From contig NZ_CP152002.1 of the NCBI RefSeq assembly GCF_038595055.1, positions 2,772,501 through 2,836,500 of the forward strand: a stretch of DNA of 64,000 nt, written 5' to 3'. Positions within the stretch are counted from its first letter, which is position 1. Every line of letters starts with the position of its first letter. Shown in pieces: positions 7,404 to 15,788 of the stretch. The translations under genes were made by a program, and so were the position numbers. The notes under the pieces were generated by a model, which was given only the letters and a program-made list of their open reading frames with translations, had not been told where the DNA came from and did not search any database. The stretch is from Paenibacillus sp. FSL R7-0345. Its GTDB lineage: Bacteria > Bacillota > Bacilli > Paenibacillales > Paenibacillaceae.

Positions 7404-8270
7404 ATGACAGCTGAGGCCTATATCACGGATCTGGATGGTACGCTGCTCACTTCGGACCAGAGGCTTACAGACTTTACGGTGCAGGTGATAACGGAGGCGC
7501 TGGATCAGGGAGCGCTGATAAGCTATGCAACAGCCAGAGGCTATATCAGTGCAGCCCGCGTAGTTTCGCAGATTCCCTGGAAGCATCCGCTCATTCTCTA
7601 CAACGGGGCTTTAATCTATGACGGAATTAATGGAAAAGTAATCGGCGGTTATTGGCTGGACCCAGTTATTTCCGGGGAAATTATATCTCTCGGCAGGAAA
7701 GCGGGCGGCTTAACCCCTTTTTATTTCTCGCTGGATGAAGATGATAATGAGCGGGTGCTGTATGAACCGCTGACAAGGAGCGGGGAGATCCGGTTTTATA
7801 ACAGCCGGCCCGGAGACAAGCGGTTCAGGGAAGTGAACAGGCTGGAATGCCCGGACGGCTGCCGGACACTGATTATCAGCTATATCGGCTTGCTTGAGGA
7901 GCTTCAGCCTATCCGGGAGGCGGTGCAGGAGAGGTTCGGCGATCAGCTGCAGATCCATTTCATGCAGGATATATACATAGAGGATCACTATTTCCTGGAG
8001 TTTAGTCATCCCCGGGGCAACAAAAGCGACGGGCTGAAATTGTGGGCACAGCATATGGGCGTTGAGCCGGACAAGATCACAGTGTTCGGTGACCACATTA
8101 ATGACCTAGGACTGTTTACGGCAGCAGGTACAGGAATTGCTGTGCAGAATGCCCAGCCTGAGCTTAAAGCACTGGCTGACAGGGTAATTGACTCCAATAA
8201 TGAAGATGGTGTAGCAGTATATCTGGAACAGGCACTGAAATTAGAAAAGGAGTGTGTATCAGGTGAGTGA
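7404..8270 (+). CDS. Cof-type HAD hydrolase
   Basis: HAD-superfamily phosphatase of the Cof/YcsE class, 288 residues. Motif I is DLDGTLL (nucleophile and general acid Asp) close to the N-terminus. A C2-type cap domain occupies roughly residues 85-190. Motif IV appears as FGDHINDLGLF, followed by the typical AVQNAQPELK tail. These enzymes dephosphorylate sugar phosphates or cofactors such as FMN and PLP; the substrate here is unknown. The ATG at 7404 is 8 bases after AAAGGAG. Its end overlaps the GH9 gene by 8 bp, making the first gene of a HAD-GH9-HAD operon. Confidence 0.85.
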   Translation: MTAEAYITDLDGTLLTSDQRLTDFTVQVITEALDQGALISYATARGYISAARVVSQIPWKHPLILYNGALIYDGINGKVIGGYWLDPVISGEIISLGRKAGGLTPFYFSLDEDDNERVLYEPLTRSGEIRFYNSRPGDKRFREVNRLECPDGCRTLIISYIGLLEELQPIREAVQERFGDQLQIHFMQDIYIEDHYFLEFSHPRGNKSDGLKLWAQHMGVEPDKITVFGDHINDLGLFTAAGTGIAVQNAQPELKALADRVIDSNNEDGVAVYLEQALKLEKECVSGE

Positions 8271-9900
8271 ACACAATGTCCGCGCAATTACAGTGAATCA
8301 GATCGGGTATCCGGCCGGGGGGAGGAAGATTGCCCTGTTTACAGGCGGGGTGCATAAATACCGGGTTTTGGATGCCGGAACAGGCGTATCCGTGTTCAGC
8401 GGGGAAACATCTGCGGCATTAGCGGATAAGTCCAGCGGTGCTAATGTGCATGCAGGAGATTTTTCTGCTGTCACTGCTCCCGGCCGGTACTTCATTGAAG
8501 CCGAGAACGGGACAGGATCCGCTGAGTTTGTTATTGGAGAGCGTCCTTACGGGGAACTGCAAAAGGGATTATTGAAAGCCTTTTATTTTTACCGGTGCGG
8601 TGCGGAATTGTCCGGAGAATATGCCGGGCCATGGGGACATGCAGCCTGTCATCTGGCTGAGGGAACAGTGATCGGCCAGCCTGGCGTTAAGCTGGACAGC
8701 AGCGGAGGCTGGCACGACGCCGGGGACTATGGTAAGTATTCCGGTCCGGGGGCGAAGGCGGTTGCTGATCTGCTGCTGGCTTTTGAATGGTATCCTGCTG
8801 CTTTTTCGGATGCGTTTACACTGCCGGAGAGTGACGGCAAAACGCCTGATGTGCTGCTGGAATGCAAGGTCGAACTGGACTGGCTCTTTAAAATGCAGGA
8901 AACCGTCAGCGGCGGCGTATATCACAAGCTGACGACTGCGGGTTTTCCGGGTCTCGATGTGATGCCTGAGGATGATACAGGAGAGCTGTTTTTCTCGCCG
9001 GTTTCGGCAGCTGCCACGGGTGATTTTGCCGGGGTGATGGCAATGGCGGCAAGAGTATATAAGCCTTGGGACGGGGAGTATGCAGCCCGCTGCCTTGGGG
9101 CAGCAGAGTCGGCCTGGCGCTGGCTGGAGCTGCATACGGAGGAACCGGGCTTTACCAACCCGCCGGAAATTACAACTGGTGAATATGGTGACAATGTAGA
9201 CCATGATGAACGCTTCTGGGCAGCGGCAGAGCTGTACCGGACTACGGGTGAAGAGGTATATCATCAAGCTGTACAGACGCTGGCACGTCAGCTCTTCCCG
9301 AAATTCGCTTTGGGCTGGGCAGACATGGGCGGTTACGGCACACTTGCTTATTTGCTTACCGGCAAAGAGCAGACGGATGAAGGATTGTACCGGACACTTC
9401 AGGAAGGTCTGCTGGAGGAAGCAGACCGGCTGGTTGCGGTAAGTGAACAGGATGGCTACCGCATCTCCCTGCGGGAAGAAGATTACATCTGGGGCAGCAA
9501 TATGCTGGTGATGAACAATGCCATGCTGCTGCTGGCAGCGGAGCGGTTTAGCGGGAATCTTTCCTATGCCGATTGTGCCCTGGATCATCTTCATTATCTG
9601 CTGGGCCGCAATGTGCTGGATATCAGCTATGTGACCGGCTACGGCGACCGCCCGGTCCGCCATCCGCATCATCGTCCTTCGGTCGGAGACGGAGTGGAGG
9701 AGCCGGTTCCCGGGCTTGTATCCGGGGGGCCTGACCGCGGTCTGCATGATGAATATGTCAGGGAGCATCTGGAGGGAAGGCCTGCGGCGCAATGCTTTGC
9801 CGATCATGAGCTCAGCTACTCTACGAACGAGGTTACGATTTACTGGAACTCGCCGGCTGTTTTTGTGGCAGCCCGGTTTAATGGAGAAACGGGCAGGTGA
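8263..9900 (+). CDS. Glycoside hydrolase family 9, cytoplasmic
   Basis: A 545-residue GH9 enzyme. An N-terminal CelD-type Ig-like domain (residues 1-95) precedes the (alpha/alpha)6 catalytic domain. The DAGDYGKY motif carries D152 and D155 (base/nucleophilic water), the HPHHRPS motif follows GYGDRPVR, and the acid Glu is E523 in STNEVTIYWNSP. There is no signal peptide, dockerin or carbohydrate-binding module, so it acts inside the cell on imported oligosaccharides; cellodextrins, glucosaminides or xyloglucan fragments are all possible. The GTG at 8263 is 10 bases after AAAAGGAG; the GTG at 8254 is too close. It overlaps both flanking HAD genes. Confidence 0.88.
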   Translation: MSEHNVRAITVNQIGYPAGGRKIALFTGGVHKYRVLDAGTGVSVFSGETSAALADKSSGANVHAGDFSAVTAPGRYFIEAENGTGSAEFVIGERPYGELQKGLLKAFYFYRCGAELSGEYAGPWGHAACHLAEGTVIGQPGVKLDSSGGWHDAGDYGKYSGPGAKAVADLLLAFEWYPAAFSDAFTLPESDGKTPDVLLECKVELDWLFKMQETVSGGVYHKLTTAGFPGLDVMPEDDTGELFFSPVSAAATGDFAGVMAMAARVYKPWDGEYAARCLGAAESAWRWLELHTEEPGFTNPPEITTGEYGDNVDHDERFWAAAELYRTTGEEVYHQAVQTLARQLFPKFALGWADMGGYGTLAYLLTGKEQTDEGLYRTLQEGLLEEADRLVAVSEQDGYRISLREEDYIWGSNMLVMNNAMLLLAAERFSGNLSYADCALDHLHYLLGRNVLDISYVTGYGDRPVRHPHHRPSVGDGVEEPVPGLVSGGPDRGLHDEYVREHLEGRPAAQCFADHELSYSTNEVTIYWNSPAVFVAARFNGETGR

Positions 9901-10574
9901 CAAGGCGCTATGAGGTGATCAGCCTGGATATGTTTCAGACTCTGGTGAATATTGAAGGCCGGAGGGAGCATGTGTGGAGGCCTATTCTGCAGCAGAATTA
10001 CAGTGAGGAGCGGGCGAAGGAGCTTGGCAGCCAGCTATTGCGAAGTTATTATGAGTCGGCGGCAGAGATCAGGAAGCAGGGGAGCTTTTGGACCAGCAGA
10101 GAGATCTATTTCCGCGGCTTCAAGCGGGTATTCCAGCAGCATAGGGTGGACTTTGACTACGCTCAGGCTGTCGATATTTTGTTTGCACAACACCGGCGGT
10201 CTGCATTGTATGAAGATACTGAACGGTTTTTGCAAAAGGTGTGCCGGGAATATCAGGTGTGTATTGTAAGTGATACAGATAACCTGATGCTACCGGAATT
10301 CTATCTGGATTATCCTGTCACCTTATTTACTTCTGAAATATACCAGTCCTACAAAAACGATAGCCGGAACATGATGTTCCATGAAGTCATTACCCGTTAC
10401 GGAGTAGCACCGGAACAGATTATTCACATCGGGGACGGCTCTTCGGATGTTCTGGGTGCAGCAAGGGCGGGGATTACCGCCTGCTGGATTAACCGGACTG
10501 ATGCCTGTTGGGAGCATGAAGTCAAGCCGGATTATACAGTAGCTTCGCTGGATGAATGCTATAGGCTTCTATAG
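9897..10574 (+). CDS. HAD-family hydrolase, phosphoglycolate-phosphatase-like
   Basis: A 225-residue HAD hydrolase of the subclass IA type. Motif I is LDMFQT, so the second Asp of DxD is replaced by Phe, as in HAD dehalogenase-like members. A helical C1 cap covers residues 15-90. Motif II is IVSDTDN, the Lys lies in YQSYKNDSRN, and motif IV is HIGDGSSDVLGA. The GTG start overlaps the GH9 stop (GTGA) with GGAGAAA upstream, so the two are coupled. It may act on a product of the GH9 step or in repair of a by-product. A strong terminator follows at 10638. Confidence 0.8.
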   Translation: MTRRYEVISLDMFQTLVNIEGRREHVWRPILQQNYSEERAKELGSQLLRSYYESAAEIRKQGSFWTSREIYFRGFKRVFQQHRVDFDYAQAVDILFAQHRRSALYEDTERFLQKVCREYQVCIVSDTDNLMLPEFYLDYPVTLFTSEIYQSYKNDSRNMMFHEVITRYGVAPEQIIHIGDGSSDVLGAARAGITACWINRTDACWEHEVKPDYTVASLDECYRLL

Positions 10575-10637
10575 AATATATTTCGAACGAAAACCGCGAT
10601 TACTCCGCTAAATTAACGTAGTGGATAGTGAGTACAA

Positions 10638-10684
10638 TAAAGGAGCAGGCAGCTCGGGACCTTCCCTGGTGCCTGCTCCTTTTA
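10638..10684 (+). terminator. Strong intrinsic terminator of the HAD-GH9-HAD operon
   Basis: AAAGGAGCAGGC pairs with GCCTGCTCCTTT, followed by T residues. Confidence 0.85.
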
Positions 10685-10832
10685 TTTGCTTAAATGGGCT
10701 AAAGTCTGCTAATCCCTGCCGGCCTGAACGATTTTGTCCACATGAAACTGGAAAAGAAATCTGGATGTTGATTCTTCACCAATCGTATATAATGAAAGCA
10801 AACAAGCCCGGCGGATTAGGGGGTTAAGAGAA

Positions 10833-12425
10833 ATGCCCAGACCAGAAGGAGCAGAACACAGACCCAGGAAGAAGCTTAGCCTTACATTGCTGCTCATGGC
10901 GCTGGTGACTATGGTTTTTCTGCTTACCACAACGATACTGCTGATTGGTTCCTACCAATCCAAAAAGAAATCATTAATAGAAACAACACTTAACCTGAAT
11001 TACACTAATGCGGACAGAATGAGTAAGACGATAGACTCGCTGTTTCGTTCGATGCGCAGCAGCCTGATTTTCAGCGCGGATCAGATTGCCAATCTGGGAG
11101 CTGTACCGCCGAAAAGTATTGATGCATATCTTGATTTGTCGCGCAACAGCAGCAACTATTTTAATTCGATTATTCTGGTTGATGCTGATGGAAACGTTTT
11201 GAATAATTCACCGGCTGCACTGGGTATGGAGGGCAGGCAGATTGCTTCACCCCAGGTCAAAGAAGCGCTCAAATTAAAAAATTCATATCTGTCGGCGCCT
11301 TTTATTGCCCCGTCAACCGGCAGAATGCTTTTCTTTATGAGCGAGCCGCTCTATAACAAAGACAGGCATTACCTGGGACAGCTCATCGGCAATGTCTATC
11401 TTCAGGATTATAATATCCTTAATATGATATTCGGAAACAATGAGATAGATGAGTCAGGATCTTATTACTATATTGTGAGCAAGGAAGGACGTTTGCTGTA
11501 TCATCCGGACATTAGCAGATTAAATGATGATGTTACGGGCAACAAGGTTGTCGCGCAGTTAATGCAGGGTCAGAGTGGCAGAATGCAGGCGGTAAATACG
11601 CAAGGGGTTTCTATGCTTGCCGGCTATTCGTCTGTCCCCTCCAACGGCTGGGGTGTTGTGGTTGTCTCTCCGGCAGATGTTATACAGCAGCAGCTGTTGG
11701 TGCATCTGCGCAAAATCCTGGCCTACACCCTGATTCCCTTTGTGGTTCTGCTGTTCTGTGTATTTGTCCTGGCCCACCGGCTGGCTAAACCGTTCGTGGT
11801 GCTTGCTGACCTGGTGAACAGAATCGGCAAAGAGAATATAGAGATGCCCGAGCTGAAGCCGCATTGGAACCGGGAGGTCGATCTGCTTACTACAGCAGTT
11901 GTGCTGGCCTGGAGGGACATCCAGAAGCAGACTGACCAGCTGACCCAGGAAGCGATGACGGATCTGCTGACCGGCTTGATGAACCGCAGGGCGCTGGATA
12001 TCAGTATGAGCCAGTGGATCGCCGCACGGGTGCCATTTTCGGTTGTTGTGCTCGATGTGGACAAGTTCAAGTTTGTAAATGACACGTATGGCCATCTGGC
12101 CGGAGATGAGGTGCTGCGCCGGGTTGCCCGAATTCTTGAGGTAAGTATCCGTCCCGGCGATATATGCGCGCGTTACGGCGGGGAGGAGTTTGTATTGCTG
12201 CTGCCCCGGACCAAGGCGGAGAATGCTTATATCGTTGCCGAACGGATTCGCAAAACATTGGAGCAGACAGAGGTTCCTCTGCCGGTAAAGGTCACTTCCT
12301 CACAAGGCATTGCCCATTATCCGGCACATGGACGTACCCGGGAGGAGCTGCTGGGACGGGCCGATGAGGCTTTGTATTCAGCGAAGCATAACGGAAGGAA
12401 CCGCACAGTTATATATGGCGAGTAA
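10833..12425 (+). CDS. Membrane diguanylate cyclase (dCache-HAMP-GGDEF)
   Basis: A 530-residue enzyme that makes cyclic di-GMP from two GTP. A first membrane helix (about residues 15-40) and a second (about 290-315) enclose a roughly 245-residue extracellular Cache-type sensor. A HAMP-like linker leads to a GGDEF domain with the intact active site GGEEF at 449-453. The inhibitory I-site is also present as RPGD (R440, D443), five residues before it, so product inhibition is expected. GGGGG upstream supports the ATG at 10833. A -10 box (TATAAT) lies at 10788. It is monocistronic, with a terminator at 12433. Confidence 0.92.
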   Translation: MPRPEGAEHRPRKKLSLTLLLMALVTMVFLLTTTILLIGSYQSKKKSLIETTLNLNYTNADRMSKTIDSLFRSMRSSLIFSADQIANLGAVPPKSIDAYLDLSRNSSNYFNSIILVDADGNVLNNSPAALGMEGRQIASPQVKEALKLKNSYLSAPFIAPSTGRMLFFMSEPLYNKDRHYLGQLIGNVYLQDYNILNMIFGNNEIDESGSYYYIVSKEGRLLYHPDISRLNDDVTGNKVVAQLMQGQSGRMQAVNTQGVSMLAGYSSVPSNGWGVVVVSPADVIQQQLLVHLRKILAYTLIPFVVLLFCVFVLAHRLAKPFVVLADLVNRIGKENIEMPELKPHWNREVDLLTTAVVLAWRDIQKQTDQLTQEAMTDLLTGLMNRRALDISMSQWIAARVPFSVVVLDVDKFKFVNDTYGHLAGDEVLRRVARILEVSIRPGDICARYGGEEFVLLLPRTKAENAYIVAERIRKTLEQTEVPLPVKVTSSQGIAHYPAHGRTREELLGRADEALYSAKHNGRNRTVIYGE

Positions 12426-12432
12426 GACAGAA

Positions 12433-12464
12433 GGGCATCTTTCGCGGGGAAAGATGCTTTTTTG
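12433..12464 (+). terminator. Intrinsic terminator of the diguanylate cyclase gene
   Basis: GCATCTTTC and GAAAGATGC form a stem with a GCGGG loop, followed by TTTTTTG. Confidence 0.85.
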
Positions 12465-12490
12465 TTGCGCGTGTCAGCAAATAAATCGTC

Positions 12491-12518
12491 ACATGGGCAT
12501 AGGCAGATACATATTCTA
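12491..12518 (+). promoter_or_regulatory. Sigma-K-like mother-cell promoter
   Basis: AC (12491-12492), exactly 17 bp, then CATATTCTA (12510-12518). This matches the Bacillus sigma-K consensus AC-N17-CATANNNTA. It lies 45 bp before the cupin start and no sigma-A promoter is visible there. Confidence 0.5.
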
Positions 12519-12563
12519 CCGCAGAACGATAAAAATTGGGCTTCACAGAAAGGAAGACTTTTC

Positions 12564-13364
12564 ATGACTTCTTACATGGATTATACATCTCCGACTACTC
12601 AATTTACGGCGGATGTGAACTGCAATACGCTGTTTAAAAAGGACGACTGCAACTTCATTAATGTCCTAGGAGTCAAGCAGCTGAATACGCTGGAAAATAC
12701 ATCATTGCTCGATATTTTTCTCAGCAAATCCAATGTAATTGAGCCGCATTACCATCAAAATGCCGCTGAGCTGGTCTATTGTATCTCAGGAGCTGCAGTG
12801 GTTTCGCTGATCAACCCGTTCACTAACGAGCTGCTGCACTTCCCGATTACTCCCGGACAGGTGGCCAATGTCCCCCAGGGCTGGTGGCACTATGAGATCG
12901 CTACAGCGGATTGTACCCATCTGCTGGCGATTTTCGATGCGCCTACGCCTCAAGTTATCCTGGGATCCGATATTTTAAGTAAAACACCGGCCAATGTACT
13001 GGCTCATACTTACTGCTTGAATGAGGCATTGTTGAAGGAAGCGCTGGCTCCGGTGAAGCCTAAAACCTTCATCGGTCCGCCTGCGGACTGTTGTGAGCCT
13101 GCAAAGGCAGCTGCAGAAAATATGCAGCCAGTCAATGTAGCGCCTAATATGGCTCCAAATATGGCCCCGAATATGGCTCCGGTGATGGCAGGGGCCAACA
13201 TACCGTACTATACGCCTCAGCCTGCTACACAGGGCTTTGGATACCAGCCGATGAATGTGCATGCCTACTATGGCCAGCCTTATGTGCAGCAGCCATACCG
13301 CCAGCTGCCTTATGCTCAGGGTATTCCGGCTTATCCGAATGCGGGAACAGATAACGAACTGTAA
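12564..13364 (+). CDS. Cupin protein with Asn/Met/Pro/Tyr-rich tail, probable spore coat component
   Basis: A 266-residue protein. Residues 10-150 form a single cupin domain with the first metal motif EPHYHQNAAELVYCISG and the second around VPQGWWHYE. This fold is shared with oxalate decarboxylases and storage proteins. After residue 185 the chain becomes low-complexity: MAPN repeats, then a Tyr/Gln/Pro-rich tail (YYGQPYVQQPYRQLPY) of the kind common in coat proteins. The start at 12564 follows AAAGGAAG. The sigma-K-like promoter supports late sporulation expression in the mother cell. An enzymatic role is not excluded. Confidence 0.75.
   Translation: MTSYMDYTSPTTQFTADVNCNTLFKKDDCNFINVLGVKQLNTLENTSLLDIFLSKSNVIEPHYHQNAAELVYCISGAAVVSLINPFTNELLHFPITPGQVANVPQGWWHYEIATADCTHLLAIFDAPTPQVILGSDILSKTPANVLAHTYCLNEALLKEALAPVKPKTFIGPPADCCEPAKAAAENMQPVNVAPNMAPNMAPNMAPVMAGANIPYYTPQPATQGFGYQPMNVHAYYGQPYVQQPYRQLPYAQGIPAYPNAGTDNEL
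13140..13187 (+). repeat. Short tandem repeat encoding (N/V)MAP units
   Basis: A 12-base unit of the form AATATGGCNCCN is repeated about four times with third-position drift. It gives the APNMAPNMAPNMAP run in the cupin tail. The copy number is probably variable between strains. Confidence 0.7.
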
Positions 13365-13376
13365 GTTCCAGCATTT

Positions 13377-13410
13377 AAAAAAAGTCCCCGGGTCTAATGA
13401 CCCGGGGACT
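13377..13410 (-). terminator. Intrinsic terminator of the quinone oxidoreductase gene
   Basis: AGTCCCCGGGTC and GACCCGGGGACT form a perfect 12-bp stem with a TAAT loop. The T run lies on the minus-strand side, so it mainly serves the minus-strand gene, though it also sits at the end of the cupin gene. Confidence 0.85.
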
Positions 13411-13414
13411 GATA

Positions 13415-14407
13415 CTAGGACAGGCGGACAAGCACTCTGCCTCTTGTATTAGACTTAAGGATATCTTCCAGCGCAGCCGGCAGCTCAGTTAATGTGATTT
13501 CACGGTCTACCAGCATATCGAGATTGTCCGGCTTCAGGTCACCCGCCATCCGCTCCCAGATAAGCTGCCGCTTGCCGGCAGGGCAGGCGACAGAATCGAT
13601 GCCCAGCAGGCTCACCCCGCGCAGGATAAACGGCATTACCGTTGCAGGAACCGCGGTGCCTGCGGTCAAACCGCTTGCTGCCACCGACCCGCCGTAAGCA
13701 ATCTTGCTTAGTACGGCTGCGAGCGGGCTGCCGCCGACGGAATCTACCGCAGCCTGCCAGAGCTGCTTGTCCAGCGGCTTCACGGCATCGCCGCCAACCT
13801 CTTCGCGGGAAATGACTTCGCCTGCGCCTAACTCCTGCAGGTAACCGGCTTCAGCCGTTCTGCCGGTGCTGGCTGTCACCTGGTAGCCAAGCTTGGCAAG
13901 CATGGCAACGGCCGACCCGCCGACACCGCCGGTTGCACCGGTTACCAGTACTTTTCCCTTATCCGGCGCGGCTCCGTGATCCTCCAGCGCCTGAATGGAC
14001 ATCGCAGCTGTGAAGCCGGCTGTCCCGTAAATCATTGCTTCCCGCAGGCTCAGTCCTTGAGGCAGGGGGATGACCCATTCGGCAGGGATACGGGCGTATT
14101 GACTGTACCCGCCATAATGGGACACACCAATCCCATAGCTCGTAGCAATGACCGGCTGGCCCGGCTGAAAGCGGCTATCTTCTGAGGACACGACTGTTCC
14201 GGACAGGTCGATGCCGGGAATGAACGGGTAGTTGCGCACAATGTTGCCGTTCGGAATGCTGGCAAGCCCGTCCTTATAATTTACGCTGGAGTAAGCGACC
14301 TTGATCAATACCTCACCGGCAGGCAGCTCCTCCCGGGTAATCTGCTTGACTTCCACTGAGAAGGTATCGTTCTTATCTACAACCAAAGCTTGAAAAGGTT
14401 CTGACAT
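13415..14407 (-). CDS. YhdH/YhfP-type quinone oxidoreductase (MDR superfamily)
   Basis: A 330-residue zinc-independent medium-chain dehydrogenase/reductase. The N-terminal GroES-like part contains YSSVNYKDGLA and PGIDLSGTVV, and the nucleotide-binding part carries VTGATGGVGGSAVAMLAKLGY. The family (AcuI/YhdH) reduces acryloyl-CoA or quinone-like enones with NADPH. AGGAGC upstream supports the ATG at 14407. It is transcribed away from a TetR gene, and its -35 box is covered by a TGACCGGTCA palindrome. Repression by the TetR protein and induction by an electrophile or quinone is a reasonable inference. Confidence 0.88.
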   Translation of the reverse strand: MSEPFQALVVDKNDTFSVEVKQITREELPAGEVLIKVAYSSVNYKDGLASIPNGNIVRNYPFIPGIDLSGTVVSSEDSRFQPGQPVIATSYGIGVSHYGGYSQYARIPAEWVIPLPQGLSLREAMIYGTAGFTAAMSIQALEDHGAAPDKGKVLVTGATGGVGGSAVAMLAKLGYQVTASTGRTAEAGYLQELGAGEVISREEVGGDAVKPLDKQLWQAAVDSVGGSPLAAVLSKIAYGGSVAASGLTAGTAVPATVMPFILRGVSLLGIDSVACPAGKRQLIWERMAGDLKPDNLDMLVDREITLTELPAALEDILKSNTRGRVLVRLS

Positions 14408-14441
14408 TAATGTATCCGCTCCTATCCGTTAACTGTATGCA

Positions 14442-14475
14442 GGTCAGTTATATAATATTTATTCTGACCGGTCAA
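14442..14475 (-). promoter_or_regulatory. Promoter and TetR-type operator between divergent genes
   Basis: On the minus strand TTGACC (14470-14475), a 17-bp spacer and TATAAC (14447-14452) form the oxidoreductase promoter. The palindrome TGACCGGTCA (14465-14474) overlaps the -35, and a further GGTCAG half-site lies at 14442, so GGTCAG and CTGACC bracket the whole promoter. This is a standard place for TetR-family repression. A TATACT -10 for the regulator gene lies at 14493-14498. Confidence 0.65.
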
Positions 14476-14547
14476 CTTTTTTATGACTATGATATACTAC
14501 ACATTAAACAAACTAAGCGAACAATTACGCTGCATGGCGGAGGACAT

Positions 14548-15144
14548 ATGGTAAAGTACAAGAAATCGGAAGAGAAACGTAAACAGATTCTTTCGGCCGC
14601 TTTCCGGGCTCTGTCGGAGCATGGATATGATGCGGTCACCCTGCAGACGATTGCGGATTATGCAGAGGTCAGCAAAGGGGTAGTCCATTATTATTTTGCG
14701 AGTAAGGAAGCTGTACTTGTGGAGCTGCTGGAATGGCTGACCGGCAAAATATCTGCCAGGGAAACGTCGGCGGTGGCAGAGCAGCACACTGCAGAGGGGA
14801 AGCTTACAGCTTATATTGATTCAGCATTTGCCGGTCCGGCGCAGAACCGTTCGTTTTACCGTGTATATCTGGATTTTCTGTCCAGAGCCAGCCGCAGTCC
14901 GGTCTACCGGGAGATTAACCAGCGGTTTTATGACAGCTGTGCGGGGATCAGTACAGAGGTGCTGCTGCTGGGGCAGCAGGAGGGGATTTTTAATACGGAG
15001 CTGACTCCGGGAAATACAGCACCAGTTATCCGGGCGATTATCGACGGCTGTCTGATCCAGTGGCTGATGGCCGATCAGGATGAACTGCATGCCCATTTTA
15101 AGGAATCGTGTTATATGGCAGTTATAAAGGTACTGAGCGTATAG
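14548..15144 (+). CDS. TetR/AcrR-family transcriptional regulator
   Basis: A 198-residue repressor. The N-terminal helix-turn-helix (residues 10-56) includes ILSAAFRALSEHGYDAVTL, IADYAEVSKGVVHYYF and SKEAVL. The C-terminal helical region (60-198) is the ligand-binding/dimer domain and resembles the BetI/TetR_C_6 type. The ATG at 14548 follows GGCGGAGGACAT; upstream in-frame codons back to 14410 overlap the operator and promoter. It is divergent from the quinone oxidoreductase, which it probably represses through the TGACCGGTCA site. Confidence 0.85.
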   Translation: MVKYKKSEEKRKQILSAAFRALSEHGYDAVTLQTIADYAEVSKGVVHYYFASKEAVLVELLEWLTGKISARETSAVAEQHTAEGKLTAYIDSAFAGPAQNRSFYRVYLDFLSRASRSPVYREINQRFYDSCAGISTEVLLLGQQEGIFNTELTPGNTAPVIRAIIDGCLIQWLMADQDELHAHFKESCYMAVIKVLSV

Positions 15145-15238
15145 GGAATGGTTACATTTTTGCAGAATCTGCAATCTTATAGTATGTTAAATTATGGATA
15201 GCTATATCCGCAGTTGCGGTAACATTCAGGGGGTGCGG

Positions 15239-15784
15239 ATGAAACGCAGAATTCATATCATGGGAGCCTCCGGGGCGGGAACCAGTACTTTGGGTCAGGC
15301 GCTTGCCCGCCGGCTTCCGCATGTGCATTTGGATAGTGACGACTACTTCTGGGAGCAGAAGTTTTCGAAGCAGCGGGAAATAACCGAGCGGCTCAGCATA
15401 ATAAAAGATGATCTGGAGCAGCGAGAGCCCTGGATTTTATCCGGTGCGGTATGCGGCTGGGGGGATGTCCTGCGGCCCTATTTTGACCTGGTGATTTTTC
15501 TGTATATTCCGCCAAAGCTCAGACTGGAACGGTTAAAGGCCAGAGAATACGGGCGTTACGGTAAGGAGAGTCTGCCGGGCGGGAGCAGGTACGAAGATGT
15601 GCAGGCGTTTCTGGAATGGGCGAGTCTGTATGACACGGCAGGTCCCGAGGTGCGGAGCCTTAAGCTGCATGAGGCATGGATGATGGAGCTGGAATGTCCT
15701 GTTTTGCGGCTGGAGGGGGACTTGTCGGTAGAGGAGCGTGTGGAGGCGGTCGTGAACTACTTATCCTTTGGAAAAGAGGGCTGA
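15239..15784 (+). CDS. P-loop NTPase, adenylate-kinase-like, with atypical Walker A
   Basis: A 181-residue nucleotide-kinase-like protein. The N-terminal strand and P-loop read IMGASGAGTSTLGQALA, so the Walker A lysine of GxxxxGK(S/T) is replaced by Thr. The LDSDDYFW segment resembles the acceptor-binding region of shikimate/adenylate kinase folds, and a lid-like Arg-rich helix (LRLERLKAREYGRYG) follows. The loss of Lys appears to be a property of a Bacillales subfamily rather than a mutation, but I infer that from memory. The ATG at 15239 follows GGGGGTG. A lipoprotein gene follows after 4 bp. Confidence 0.7.
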   Translation: MKRRIHIMGASGAGTSTLGQALARRLPHVHLDSDDYFWEQKFSKQREITERLSIIKDDLEQREPWILSGAVCGWGDVLRPYFDLVIFLYIPPKLRLERLKAREYGRYGKESLPGGSRYEDVQAFLEWASLYDTAGPEVRSLKLHEAWMMELECPVLRLEGDLSVEERVEAVVNYLSFGKEG

Positions 15785-15788
15785 GCTT

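Noticed and set aside
8569..9903. A 444-codon open frame on the minus strand across the GH9 gene
   Set aside because: It is antisense to a gene with intact GH9 motifs, has no ribosome site and its translation is rich in Arg, His and Cys without any family pattern.
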